DNA of 64,000 bases from Candidatus Gastranaerophilales bacterium (GTDB lineage: Bacteria; Cyanobacteriota; Vampirovibrionia; Gastranaerophilales; Gastranaerophilaceae): assembly GCA_944325185.1 (NCBI GenBank), contig CALUZA010000027.1:41543-105542 (forward strand), in the 5' to 3' direction. The notes beneath the pieces are model-generated. The model did no database searches and had not been told where the DNA came from. It was given only the letters and a program-made list of their open reading frames with translations. This document shows positions 17,184 through 26,077 of the stretch, piece by piece. Position 1 is the first letter of the stretch. Each line of letters opens with the position of its first letter. The translations under genes were made by a program, and so were the position numbers.

Positions 17184-18686
17184 TTATTTTCTAAGGTTTT
17201 TATAACTAAAACCTGCATATATTGCTATTCCAATAATTACCCAAGCAAAAAACATCAAAACACTTGATGAAAGATGTTTAAATGAGTATATCATTAATCC
17301 GAGACAACATAATATGCCCAAGATTGGAAATAAAGGAACAAAGGGTACTTTGAATGGCCTGTTTAATTCGGGTTCAGTTTTTCTTAATACAATAACAGCA
17401 ACACATATAGCTATAAATGCTGTGAATGTGCCGTAATTACATAATTCTGCGGATATATTAAGGTCCATAAACAAGCTGCAGACTATTATAACCAGCCCAA
17501 CGCACCATGTCATTATGTGCGGGGTTCTGTATTTTCTGTGAATTGCCCTTAGAACTCTTGGCAAGAATTTGTCTCTGCTCATGGCATAAAGTATTCTTGT
17601 TGAAGCTAAGTGGCAGATTAAAAATACTGATGCTAAAGCGCAAACAGCCGCAACTGAGATGAAGCCTGCCATATAGTCTTTATTTATTGTATGAAGTGCT
17701 GCTGCAATTGGTGCTTGAGTATTTATTTCGCCAATAGGACATATTCCTGTTAATACGAGTGCAACAAGTATATATAGTATTGTACAAAAAGATAATGTGC
17801 CAAGAATTGCAACTGGCAAGTCTTTTTGCGGGTTTTTTGTTTCTTCTGCAGCTGTAGAAACGGCATCAAAGCCAATATAAGCAAAAAATATTATAAATGC
17901 ACCCATTAATATTCCGTTTAGCCCGTTAGGCGCAAACGGTGTCCAATTCTCAGGGGCTATATAAAAAGACCCGACAACGATAAAAGATATAATCATTAAT
18001 AGATTAAGGCAAACCATAATTGTTGCAAAACGCGTTGATTCTTTTATGCCTTTTATTAAAATCAATGTTGAAACAAGTGTTAATATAACTACGGGTAAAT
18101 TTATCGCAAATGGAATTGTGCCAAATATAAAAGGCATCTTGTCGTGTGCATCTAATCCGTATTTATCGCACATGGCGTATATTGAGCGAAAATCAGATCT
18201 TAACCAAATCGGAAAATTTACAATAAACGATGGTAAATGCGCAGAAAAACCTTTTAATAGTTGAGTTAAATATCCGCACCAAGAACTTCCTACGGTGATG
18301 TTTCCAATTACGTAGTTTAACATCAATACCCATCCGACAATCCAAGAAGCAAATTCGCCTAAAGTTGCATAAGTATAGGTATATACGCTTCCTGATACCG
18401 GTATAATTGAGGCAACTTCGCTATAGCATAATGCTGAAAATACACATGCTATTGCTGCTAAAATCATAGAAAAAACTATAGCGGGACCTGCTCCTATGCT
18501 TTCCGGACCGCCTTGTATAGCTGTTCCTATAATTGTTAAAATGCCTGTTCCAACAACTGCTCCAATTCCTATTATAAATAAATCAAAGGCATTCAAGCTT
18601 TTTTTAAGAGAACCGGTTTTTGCTCTTTCAAGAAGCTCTTTTGTTGTTTTTCTATTTAACAGATTACAGGCTATTCTTTTAAACAT
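17184..18686 (-). CDS. APC-family amino acid permease (copy A)
   Basis: The 500-aa integral membrane protein has about 12-14 helices. It opens with LKKSLNAFDLFIIGIGAVVGTGIL, the helix-1 GAxxGTGI motif of the APC/CAT group, and has FIIFFAYIGFDAVSTAAEETKNPQKDLP in the middle, typical of YfnA/CAT-like cationic amino acid transporters. The substrate is likely a cationic or branched amino acid but cannot be fixed from sequence. Its first codons overlap the end of the paralogous copy B by 8 bases. It is convergent with the FliT-like gene; their stop codons abut. Confidence 0.88.
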   Translation of the reverse strand: MFKRIACNLLNRKTTKELLERAKTGSLKKSLNAFDLFIIGIGAVVGTGILTIIGTAIQGGPESIGAGPAIVFSMILAAIACVFSALCYSEVASIIPVSGSVYTYTYATLGEFASWIVGWVLMLNYVIGNITVGSSWCGYLTQLLKGFSAHLPSFIVNFPIWLRSDFRSIYAMCDKYGLDAHDKMPFIFGTIPFAINLPVVILTLVSTLILIKGIKESTRFATIMVCLNLLMIISFIVVGSFYIAPENWTPFAPNGLNGILMGAFIIFFAYIGFDAVSTAAEETKNPQKDLPVAILGTLSFCTILYILVALVLTGICPIGEINTQAPIAAALHTINKDYMAGFISVAAVCALASVFLICHLASTRILYAMSRDKFLPRVLRAIHRKYRTPHIMTWCVGLVIIVCSLFMDLNISAELCNYGTFTAFIAICVAVIVLRKTEPELNRPFKVPFVPLFPILGILCCLGLMIYSFKHLSSSVLMFFAWVIIGIAIYAGFSYKNLRK

Positions 18687-20277
18687 CCGAGTCCTCTTTG
18701 TTTTGTGCTTGCAATTTTCTTTGTTGTCTGTAGCTGTATGTAGAGTAGAACAATATTCCGAGTATTACCCAAACAGGGAATAATACTCTTGAGGTTTTCA
18801 AAAATTGCATTGAATATGCCATTAGTCCGCCACAACATATAATCCCCATGAGTGGTAAATATGGAGAAAAAGGAACCTTGAACGGTCTTTTTCTATCGGG
18901 ATCTGTTTTTCTTAAAATAAGAACTGCTACACATACAATGATGAAGGAAGCAAATGTTCCAAAGTTACATAATTCTGCTGCTATTGATATATTTAAAAAT
19001 AATGAACCCAAAATACATATTAAACCGACAATTATTGTTAGTATGTGCGGTGTTTTAAATTTTGGATGTAGTGTTTGTAAGACTTTAGGCAAAAATCCAT
19101 CTCTGCTCATTGCGTATAAAATTCTTGTGCCTGCTAACATTAGAACTAATAAGACTGAAGTTAATCCGGTAAGGGCACCTATAGAGATTAATCCGGCAAC
19201 CCAATTTTGTCCAACCATTGCCATTGCGCTTGCAATTGGAGCTTGAACATCAATCTTGTCAATAGGTACAACTCCTGTCAAAACAAGTGCAACAAGTACA
19301 TATACAATTGTGCAAACGCCAAGTGAGCCAATAATACCTATGGGAAGGTTTTTTTGCGGGTTTTTGGTTTCTTCTGCTGCAGTTGCTATCGCATCAAAGC
19401 CGATATAAGCAAAGAATATTATAAATGCACCCATAAATATACCGCTTAATCCGTTTGGAGCAAAAGGTGTCCAGTTTTCAGGTTTTATATAGAACATACC
19501 GGTCAATATAAACAAACCAACAACACCAAGTTTTATTGCAACCATTAAACCTGCCATTTTTGTTGACTCTTTCATACCTTTTATTAAGGTCATTATTATG
19601 TAAAGAGTGATGCAAATGCCAGGTATATTAACACAAATCGGTATTCCCATAAAGTGCGGAATCATGTTATCTGTGTTGTCGCCAAGCATATTTACAACTG
19701 TTGAATAGTCATGAATAAGGTAAACAGGAGGGTTTACAATGCAATCAGGAAGAAATCTTGAAAACCCTTTTATAAATTGCATAAAATATCCGCTCCAAGC
19801 GCTTACAACAGCTATATATCCGACTAAATATTCAAGCATTAATACCCAGCCTATAAGCCATGCCATAAATTCGCCCATTGTAGCATAAGTATACAAATAA
19901 GCGCTACCTGCGGCTGGAATCATTGAAGCAAACTCTGAATAGCATAGCGCACTAAAAACACAAGCCAATGACGCTAAAATCATTGAAATTACAAGTCCGG
20001 GGCCTGCGCCAACCGATTCGGACGAGCCGGCAGCAGCAATACCAACGACCGTAAAAATCCCGCTTCCTATAATTGCACCGACTCCAAGAACAATTAAATC
20101 AAAAGCGCCAAGTGATTTTTTAAGCCCTGTTGATTGTGCATCTTTAATCATTGAATCAGGATTTTTCAATGTTAAAAGATTTTTTACAAATTTTGAAATT
20201 GTGTTAATTTCACCCGTTTGTGTTGAATTAGCTATATCTAATTCGTTTTCCCCTGAATTGTTAATGTTGTTGTTCAT
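18679..20277 (-). CDS. APC-family amino acid permease (copy B)
   Basis: The 532-aa paralog of copy A is similar along its whole length: LKKSLGAFDLIVLGVGAIIGSGIF, and FIIFFAYIGFDAIATAAEETKNPQKNLP. It has a longer polar N-terminus (about 45 residues) and a polar C-terminal tail (QQRKLQAQNKEDSD). The pair arose by tandem duplication and has clearly diverged, which suggests different substrates. It follows glyQ on the same strand after a 13-base gap. Confidence 0.88.
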   Translation of the reverse strand: MNNNINNSGENELDIANSTQTGEINTISKFVKNLLTLKNPDSMIKDAQSTGLKKSLGAFDLIVLGVGAIIGSGIFTVVGIAAAGSSESVGAGPGLVISMILASLACVFSALCYSEFASMIPAAGSAYLYTYATMGEFMAWLIGWVLMLEYLVGYIAVVSAWSGYFMQFIKGFSRFLPDCIVNPPVYLIHDYSTVVNMLGDNTDNMIPHFMGIPICVNIPGICITLYIIMTLIKGMKESTKMAGLMVAIKLGVVGLFILTGMFYIKPENWTPFAPNGLSGIFMGAFIIFFAYIGFDAIATAAEETKNPQKNLPIGIIGSLGVCTIVYVLVALVLTGVVPIDKIDVQAPIASAMAMVGQNWVAGLISIGALTGLTSVLLVLMLAGTRILYAMSRDGFLPKVLQTLHPKFKTPHILTIIVGLICILGSLFLNISIAAELCNFGTFASFIIVCVAVLILRKTDPDRKRPFKVPFSPYLPLMGIICCGGLMAYSMQFLKTSRVLFPVWVILGILFYSTYSYRQQRKLQAQNKEDSDV

Positions 20278-20290
20278 TTGCCTCTTTCTG

Positions 20291-21166
20291 CTATTTTTTA
20301 ATTAAAGGAAAACCGAGGTTTTCTCTTTGTTTAACATATAATTCCGCAACTTTTGATGCAAGTGTGCGAACTCTTGCTATATAATTTACTCTTTCGTCTT
20401 TGCTAATGACTCCTCTTGCATCTAACAGGTTAAATGTGTGTGAGCATTTTAAAACCCAATCGTATGCAGGAAGTACGATTCCTTTTTCCATACAGCTCAT
20501 TGCTTCTTGCGAAGCTAAATCGAATAATTTAAAAAGTCTTTCGGGTGATGAATATTCAAAGTTGTATTTTGATTGTTCAATTTCATTTTGCAAATATATA
20601 TCGCCATATTTTAGCGTATCATTCCATTTTATTTCAAATACGCTGTCTACATTTTGGAGATACATAGCTATTCTTTCAAGTCCGTATGTTATCTCAAGTA
20701 CTACGGGTTTGACTTCTATCCCGCCAACTTGTTGAAAATATGTGAATTGTGTAATTTCCATACCATCAAGCCATACTTCCCAGCCTACGCCGGCTGCTCC
20801 AAGTGTTGGAGATTCCCAGTTATCTTCTACAAATCTGACATCATGTTTATTTAAATCAATACCCATTGCTGTTAAAGAATTTAAATATAAGTCTTGAGCG
20901 TTATCGGGTGAAGGTTTTAGAATAACTTGATACTGAAAATAGTGACCAAGTCTGTTTGGATTTTCTCCGTATCTTGCGTCGGTCGGGCGCCTGCACGGTT
21001 CAACCATTGCACAATTGAAAGGTTCAGGCCCTAATGCTCTTAAAAAAGTTGCAGGGTTCATCGTGCTTGCACCTTTTTCGATGTCATAAGGCTGCTGTAT
21101 TACGCAACCATTATCAGACCAGTATTTTGATAGATTTAATATTAATTCTTGAAATGTTAGTGCCAT
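20291..21166 (-). CDS. glyQ: Glycine-tRNA ligase alpha subunit
   Basis: The 291-aa protein shows GlyQ signatures: [53 protein letters not shown] and [20 protein letters not shown]. It forms the catalytic alpha subunit of the tetrameric bacterial glycyl-tRNA synthetase. The beta subunit gene glyS, often adjacent, is not in this window, so the two are unlinked here. It lies eight bases downstream of aroF on the same strand. Confidence 0.96.
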   Translation of the reverse strand: MALTFQELILNLSKYWSDNGCVIQQPYDIEKGASTMNPATFLRALGPEPFNCAMVEPCRRPTDARYGENPNRLGHYFQYQVILKPSPDNAQDLYLNSLTAMGIDLNKHDVRFVEDNWESPTLGAAGVGWEVWLDGMEITQFTYFQQVGGIEVKPVVLEITYGLERIAMYLQNVDSVFEIKWNDTLKYGDIYLQNEIEQSKYNFEYSSPERLFKLFDLASQEAMSCMEKGIVLPAYDWVLKCSHTFNLLDARGVISKDERVNYIARVRTLASKVAELYVKQRENLGFPLIKK

Positions 21167-21174
21167 TTTGTGTC

Positions 21175-22212
21175 CTATTTACTGTTTTTGTTATCGTAGT
21201 CTATTCTTCCGATTAATTTATTTAAAGACCTTGCTGTTTCCTTAAATTGTTCTATATTGAGGCTTTGAGCTCCGTCACACATAGCGTTATCAGGGTCATG
21301 ATGTACTTCAAACATCAAACCATGTGCTCCTGCAACAAGAGCAGCTTTTCCCATTGGTTCAATTAAGTATCTTTTGCCTGTGCCATGCGATGGATCAACA
21401 ATTATCGGTAAATGAGAATATTTTCTTATAATTGGTACGGCAGCTATATCTAATACATTTCTTGAGAATTGTGTATCAAAGCCCTTTACACCTCTTTCGC
21501 AAAGTATAACGTTTGGATTACCGTTTGATACTACATATTCTGCTGCAAGTAAAAATTCTTTTATGGTTGCTGCAGGGCCTCTTTTAATCATTACAGGTTT
21601 CTTGATTCTGCCAAGCGCTTTAAGTAATTTGAAATTTTGCATATTTCTTGCGCCTACTTGAAGAATATCTGCATATTTGCACAATAATGAAATATCCATC
21701 GTATCCATTACTTCGGTAACTACTAAAAGACCGGTTTTTTCTCTTGCTTGAGCTAAATATTGTAAACCTTTTTCTTCAAGACCCTGAAAATCATACGGGC
21801 TTGTTCTTGGTTTAAAAGCTCCCCCTCTAAGGAATTGACAACCCATTTCTTTTGCAGCAATTGCAACTTCGAGCAATCCTTCAAAATCTTTTTCAACTGT
21901 ACATGGCCCAACCATTAAAACAGGTCTTTCCAGCCCACCTATTTTAACACCGTTCGAAAATTTAATTACGGTATCTTCGGGATGTGCTACTCTGGATACA
22001 AGCTTATATGGTTCTTGAATTTTTTTAACTTCACGAACTCCATCCAATGCAGCTATATTTTCAGAATTTAAATCTTTTTTGTCGCCTATTACGGCAACAA
22101 CATTTAAAAGTTCGCCGTTATTTACCTGTGCTTTTAATCCTCTATCCTCTACATATTTAACTACACGATTAAGCTGGTCAATTGTTGCATTGTGTTCCAT
22201 TACAATAATCAT
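21175..22212 (-). CDS. aroF: 3-deoxy-7-phosphoheptulonate synthase (DAHP synthase, AroAIbeta type)
   Basis: The 345-aa enzyme has an N-terminal ferredoxin-like regulatory domain ([21 protein letters not shown], about 1-75) and a catalytic barrel with [42 protein letters not shown] and [11 protein letters not shown]. It condenses phosphoenolpyruvate and erythrose-4-phosphate, the first step of the shikimate pathway. The N-terminal domain, as in Thermotoga, usually gives feedback inhibition by tyrosine or phenylalanine; here that is inference. No other aro genes are adjacent. Confidence 0.93.
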   Translation of the reverse strand: MIIVMEHNATIDQLNRVVKYVEDRGLKAQVNNGELLNVVAVIGDKKDLNSENIAALDGVREVKKIQEPYKLVSRVAHPEDTVIKFSNGVKIGGLERPVLMVGPCTVEKDFEGLLEVAIAAKEMGCQFLRGGAFKPRTSPYDFQGLEEKGLQYLAQAREKTGLLVVTEVMDTMDISLLCKYADILQVGARNMQNFKLLKALGRIKKPVMIKRGPAATIKEFLLAAEYVVSNGNPNVILCERGVKGFDTQFSRNVLDIAAVPIIRKYSHLPIIVDPSHGTGKRYLIEPMGKAALVAGAHGLMFEVHHDPDNAMCDGAQSLNIEQFKETARSLNKLIGRIDYDNKNSK

Positions 22213-22324
22213 TTGCGGTTATTCTCCAATCTATGTTGTAAATGCTGCATTTACAATTCAATCACAAATATGGTTTTATGTATAGCAGTTATTAAGAAAT
22301 GTTGTTTTATGTTATCATTTTTTT

Positions 22325-22804
22325 ATGAAGAATGTTGAAGTTGAAATTTATACAGATGGCGCTTGTTCTAATAATCCTGGGGTGGGCGGTTATGGTGCAA
22401 TTTTATTTTATCAAGATTCAAATGGACAAGTGCATGAAAAAAAGTTGTCTAAAGGTTTCAATATGACAACAAATAACAGGATGGAATTAATGGCTGTTAT
22501 AGACGCTTTGTCGGTCTTGAAAAAGCCATGTAAAGTAAAACTTTATTCTGATTCAAAGTATGTAGTTGATTCAATAAATCAAAAATGGCTTGATGGTTGG
22601 GTTAAAAAAAATTGGCGATTGAATACCAATAATCCTGTTAAAAATATTGATTTATGGAAAAAATATATAGAGATTGCTAAAGTCCATGAAATTGAATTTA
22701 TTTGGGTTAAGGGGCATGCCTCCAATAAATACAATGAATTGTGTGATAAAATGGCAGTTGAAGCCAGAAATAGCGGCAATTTGTCAATTGATGAAGGATT
22801 TTAA
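22325..22804 (+). CDS. rnhA: Ribonuclease HI
   Basis: The 159-aa protein has all RNase HI catalytic residues: D11 (IYTDGACSNNPG), E54 (NNRMELMAV), D76 (LYSDSKYVV) and D141, with H131 in WVKGHASNKYNELCD. It degrades the RNA strand of RNA-DNA hybrids, including R-loops and primers. The basic protrusion (WVKKNWRLN) is present. Its stop overlaps the convergent 69-aa gene by four bases. Confidence 0.95.
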   Translation: MKNVEVEIYTDGACSNNPGVGGYGAILFYQDSNGQVHEKKLSKGFNMTTNNRMELMAVIDALSVLKKPCKVKLYSDSKYVVDSINQKWLDGWVKKNWRLNTNNPVKNIDLWKKYIEIAKVHEIEFIWVKGHASNKYNELCDKMAVEARNSGNLSIDEGF

Positions 22805-23010
22805 TATAACATTCTTCTGGCGTCACAACAAGGCATTGCTGTTGTATGAATTATAAAATCGTTTATTGGTTGAAGATATTTAACCATAAAATCTTTGTTT
22901 TTAATTTTTTCATAGCAAATCGTGGAGTCAAATTCTTGTGAGAAATACTCCGTAAGTTCTCTTTCTTGTGGGGTTTTAGCGTAATCTTTTAAGATTTTTA
23001 CAATTTCCAT
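22801..23010 (-). CDS. 69-aa hypothetical protein
   Basis: The short ORF encodes MEIVKILKDYAKTPQERELT and ends HTTAMPCCDARRMLY. It has three cysteines and an amphipathic N-terminal helix, and no signal peptide. The codon and amino acid use looks natural for this genome, but the nearest Shine-Dalgarno-like AGAGGA lies 16 bases upstream of the ATG, within a 20-bp palindrome. No family recognised. It could be a minor regulatory or redox protein. Confidence 0.5.
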   Translation of the reverse strand: MEIVKILKDYAKTPQERELTEYFSQEFDSTICYEKIKNKDFMVKYLQPINDFIIHTTAMPCCDARRMLY

Positions 23011-23022
23011 TACACTTATATT

Positions 23023-23042
23023 AATCCTCTATTTAGAGGATT
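23023..23042. repeat. 20-bp perfect palindrome upstream of the 69-aa gene
   Basis: AATCCTCTA and TAGAGGATT are perfectly complementary around a TT centre. No T tract follows on the minus strand, so a terminator is less likely than an operator or a leader hairpin that would also cover the AGAGGA of the 69-aa gene. Confidence 0.5.
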
Positions 23043-23073
23043 TAATACAAAAATTGTAAAAAATTTACATAAC

Positions 23074-24051
23074 TTAATTTAAAAATTCTGAGTTTATTTT
23101 AATTTCATCAAGTTTTTTGCCCATTCTTTTGTTTGAGGTTTGAATACCGTATTCTCTTAATTTTTCTGCTGTTTTAAAGAAATAATTTTCTTTTGTAATT
23201 TTTTCAAATTCTTTATTGAAGTTGTCAGTATTTTCGTTTAGTATTTCTTTGATTTTTGCAAGTTGTTGTGCATGTTTGGCGATTGTTTGGTAAAGCGTTT
23301 CTACGGTATTTATTATGTTTTGCATGTTTCTTTCTTGTGTTTCTTGTGCCCAAAGCGTTTTTGTCAGTCTAATTGTTGTTAATATTGATGAATTTCCAAC
23401 AATTATTATATTTTTTTCGTTTGCATTTTTTATAACCTGTATATAGTCTTTGTCTGTGTATATTTCAGAAATGATAGGCTCTATTGGTATATACATAAGT
23501 ATAAAATCTGGCTGAATTAAATTTTGTGCAGTTTCATATTTTTTGTTTGAGAGAGTATTTATTGTTGAGTTTATGTCTTTTATAAATTCATTTTTTTTGG
23601 ATAAATCGTTATCGTTTTCCTTGTATTCAAGATATTTTTCAATGTTTAATTTACAATCTATTAAAATTGATTTGTTGTTTGGTAGTTTTACAAGAAAATC
23701 AGGTTTTATTTTTTTGTTTTCATTATTTATTGTATCAATTTGTTTAATGTAATCTGAGTTTTCGTTTGGAAAGCATACTTTTAATATGTTTTCCAAGCAA
23801 TTTTCTCCAAATTGTCCCTTAAGGTTTTGATTTGTTGTTAGTGCTTTTGCAAGTTTTGCTGTTTCTTTTATATTACCAATTATTTCGTTTGAATTAATTG
23901 CATTTTGAACTTTATAATCTTCGATTGTTTTTTTGAGTTCATTTAGACTTAATATCAGATGGTTTTTGTTATTTTGATTTTTGAAAATCAAAAAAGAAAT
24001 AATAAAACCAAGTCCAAAAATTAATATTCCAAATCCGATATAATGTGTCAT
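23074..24051 (-). CDS. rmuC: RmuC-family DNA recombination protein
   Basis: The 325-aa protein has an N-terminal membrane anchor (about 4-23), a predicted coiled coil and the RmuC nuclease-like core: NQNLKGQFGENCLENIL near residue 75, KIKPDFLVKLPNNKSILIDCKL (a PD-(D/E)xK-like segment), PDFILMYIPIE, and NIIIVGNSSILTTIRLTKTLWAQE. RmuC limits genome rearrangement at inverted repeats, probably as a nuclease. It is rather short compared with E. coli RmuC (about 475 aa), mainly because of a shorter coiled coil. Single gene. Confidence 0.88.
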   Translation of the reverse strand: MTHYIGFGILIFGLGFIISFLIFKNQNNKNHLILSLNELKKTIEDYKVQNAINSNEIIGNIKETAKLAKALTTNQNLKGQFGENCLENILKVCFPNENSDYIKQIDTINNENKKIKPDFLVKLPNNKSILIDCKLNIEKYLEYKENDNDLSKKNEFIKDINSTINTLSNKKYETAQNLIQPDFILMYIPIEPIISEIYTDKDYIQVIKNANEKNIIIVGNSSILTTIRLTKTLWAQETQERNMQNIINTVETLYQTIAKHAQQLAKIKEILNENTDNFNKEFEKITKENYFFKTAEKLREYGIQTSNKRMGKKLDEIKINSEFLN

Positions 24052-24153
24052 TAATTCTCCTTAATTTTGCTTTGAATTATAACTTTTTTTAAATTTTTTT
24101 GCAATTTAATTTTGTAGCAATACAATGTTATATATACATTCAAGGAGATTATC

Positions 24154-24567
24154 TTGTTTAAGAAAATTTTATTTTTATTTTTATTTTTATTTTTTATGTT
24201 TTCAAATAATTTAGTATTTGCAATAAATTGGATAGATTTAACGACTCCATTAGGAAAATCGGTTGCGCTTGATAAAGATAGCATAGTCGAGCTTGATGGG
24301 AATTATTTTTATAATATTAAGTATAAAAATGCTAATAATGCTTACTATACTGTTGTTACAATTCAATCAGGAATGGTGCACCCGTTTTCTGCAAGAATTA
24401 AATTTTATTCGTTAAATGATTATGAAAATTTAAAGGGCGATTATGATAATATTACTTTAAATAAAACAAAGAAATTAGAAGCAGTGACTTATGATTCGGT
24501 TGTTAATACCTGCTATCGTGAGGTAAAAAGACTTAAAAAAGCCACTCCTTCAATTACTTTAAACTAG
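24154..24567 (+). CDS. Small exported protein, surface-adhesin-E-like
   Basis: The start codon is TTG at 24154, placed six bases after AAGGAG. The 137-aa protein has a signal peptide ([22 protein letters not shown], cut near residue 23). The mature part has NWIDLTTPLGKSVALDKDSIV, then alternating Tyr-rich strands (YFYNIKYKNANNAYYTVV), a pattern seen in surface-adhesin-E and CNP1-like domains of small periplasmic proteins. It ends two bases before the FAD oxidoreductase gene, so it probably heads that operon. Confidence 0.6.
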   Translation: MFKKILFLFLFLFFMFSNNLVFAINWIDLTTPLGKSVALDKDSIVELDGNYFYNIKYKNANNAYYTVVTIQSGMVHPFSARIKFYSLNDYENLKGDYDNITLNKTKKLEAVTYDSVVNTCYREVKRLKKATPSITLN

Positions 24568-24568
24568 G

Positions 24569-26077
24569 ATGATGGAAAATAAAAAAATAGCTTTAATAAT
24601 TGGTGCCGGTCCTTCGGGATTGGCTTTAGCGTACGAGTTAATCAGTAAAAAATCTAATATAACTCCGGTTATAATTGAAAAATTAGATTGTGTAGGCGGT
24701 CTTTCAAGAACTGTCTATGATGGTAATTTAGGTGTTGATATTGGAGGTCACAGACTTTTTACCAAAAATAAATATGTTCAATCTGTTTGGGATAATTTTT
24801 TAACTGTTCAGAATGCTCCTTCTGTTGACGATATTTATTGCAAAAGAGAAATAAAATATCCTAGATACGGTAAAGATCCTAATGTTTGTGATGATGTTAT
24901 GCTCATTAGAAAGCGATATTCAAGTATAATTTATGACAATAAAAGCTTTCAATATCCTATAAAAATTAATTTTGAAACTCTTTCAAATCTTGGTTTTAAG
25001 ACTTCTTTGCATGCAGGATTAAGTTATCTAAAAAGTGTATTGTTTAAGCGAGATGAATATAATCTTGAAGATTTTTTAATTAATCGTTTTGGTTCGGTTT
25101 TGTATGAGATATTTTTTAAAAGTTATACTAAAAAGGTATGGGGCGTTGATGCTTCTTTAATATCATGTGAATGGGGACATCAGAGAATTAGAAAATTGTC
25201 TTTGTTTAAGACGATATTAAATGCAATTTTTTCGTGGGTTAATTTTTTTAAATTTGAAAAAGAAACCTCTTTAATTGATGAATTTTATTATCCTAAATTC
25301 GGTTGTTCGGAACTTTGGGAAAAAATGGCAAATTATATCACCGCTAATGGTGGTAAAATTATTTTTAATTCCGAATTTGTTGATTTTTCTGAAAAAGACA
25401 ATAAAATACTAAGTGTAAGATTTAAAAATAATGGACAAATTAAGGAAATATTTGCTAATTACTTTATTTCCTCAATTCCGATTTCGGATTTAATCAAGGG
25501 ATTGGATTGTCCTTTTGATATAAAACAAATTGCTCTTAATTTACCTTACCGAGATTATATCTTGGCAAGTTTTTACGCTAACGATTTTAATTTGAAAAAT
25601 AAAACTAATTTTAAAACAGTAAATAATGTTACTCCTGAATGCTGGATTTATTTACAAGAAAAAGATGCTATTGCTTCGCGTATACAAATTATGAACAACT
25701 GGTCACCTTATCTTGTTGGTGATTTTACTAAAAATTATCTTGTTTCTCTCGAATATTTTGCAAGCGAAGGTGATGAATTGTGGAATTTGTCCGATGAGCA
25801 AATAAAAGAATTGGCAATTTCAGAGTGTGAAAAATATAATCTTTTCAAAAGAAAAAATATAATAAAATCTTTGATTTTAAGGGAATTGAAAGCATATCCT
25901 TCATATTTTGGATCTTATAAAAATATAAATAGAGTACTGGATTTTTTAAAAGATTACAAAAATCTATATTTGATTGGAAGAAATGGAAAACATCAATATA
26001 ATAATATGGACGAAGCTATGGTTTGTGGTATAAATGTAGCAAGAGAAATTATTGGCGGTCTAGAATATGAAAAATAA
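24569..26077 (+). CDS. FAD-dependent amine-oxidase-like protein (protoporphyrinogen oxidase/UDP-galactopyranose mutase-like)
   Basis: The 502-aa protein starts with a FAD-binding fold (ALIIGAGPSGLALAYEL) and VGGLSRTVYDGNLGVDIGGH. Toward the C-terminus it has LYLIGRNGKHQYNNMDEAM, the second FAD contact. Homologues with this end and the internal SSIPISDLIKG are often near polysaccharide genes and are annotated as protoporphyrinogen-oxidase-like or UDP-galactopyranose-mutase-like. Heme synthesis is unlikely, since no hem genes are adjacent. A second ATG three bases on is an alternative start. It overlaps the next gene by 11 bases. Confidence 0.7.
   Translation: MMENKKIALIIGAGPSGLALAYELISKKSNITPVIIEKLDCVGGLSRTVYDGNLGVDIGGHRLFTKNKYVQSVWDNFLTVQNAPSVDDIYCKREIKYPRYGKDPNVCDDVMLIRKRYSSIIYDNKSFQYPIKINFETLSNLGFKTSLHAGLSYLKSVLFKRDEYNLEDFLINRFGSVLYEIFFKSYTKKVWGVDASLISCEWGHQRIRKLSLFKTILNAIFSWVNFFKFEKETSLIDEFYYPKFGCSELWEKMANYITANGGKIIFNSEFVDFSEKDNKILSVRFKNNGQIKEIFANYFISSIPISDLIKGLDCPFDIKQIALNLPYRDYILASFYANDFNLKNKTNFKTVNNVTPECWIYLQEKDAIASRIQIMNNWSPYLVGDFTKNYLVSLEYFASEGDELWNLSDEQIKELAISECEKYNLFKRKNIIKSLILRELKAYPSYFGSYKNINRVLDFLKDYKNLYLIGRNGKHQYNNMDEAMVCGINVAREIIGGLEYEK

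Noticed and set aside
24094..24136. GCAATTTA box with ATATATA upstream of the exported protein at 24154
   Set aside because: The first box fits, but there is no CTTTAT at the fixed spacing. In such AT-rich DNA this is likely by chance.
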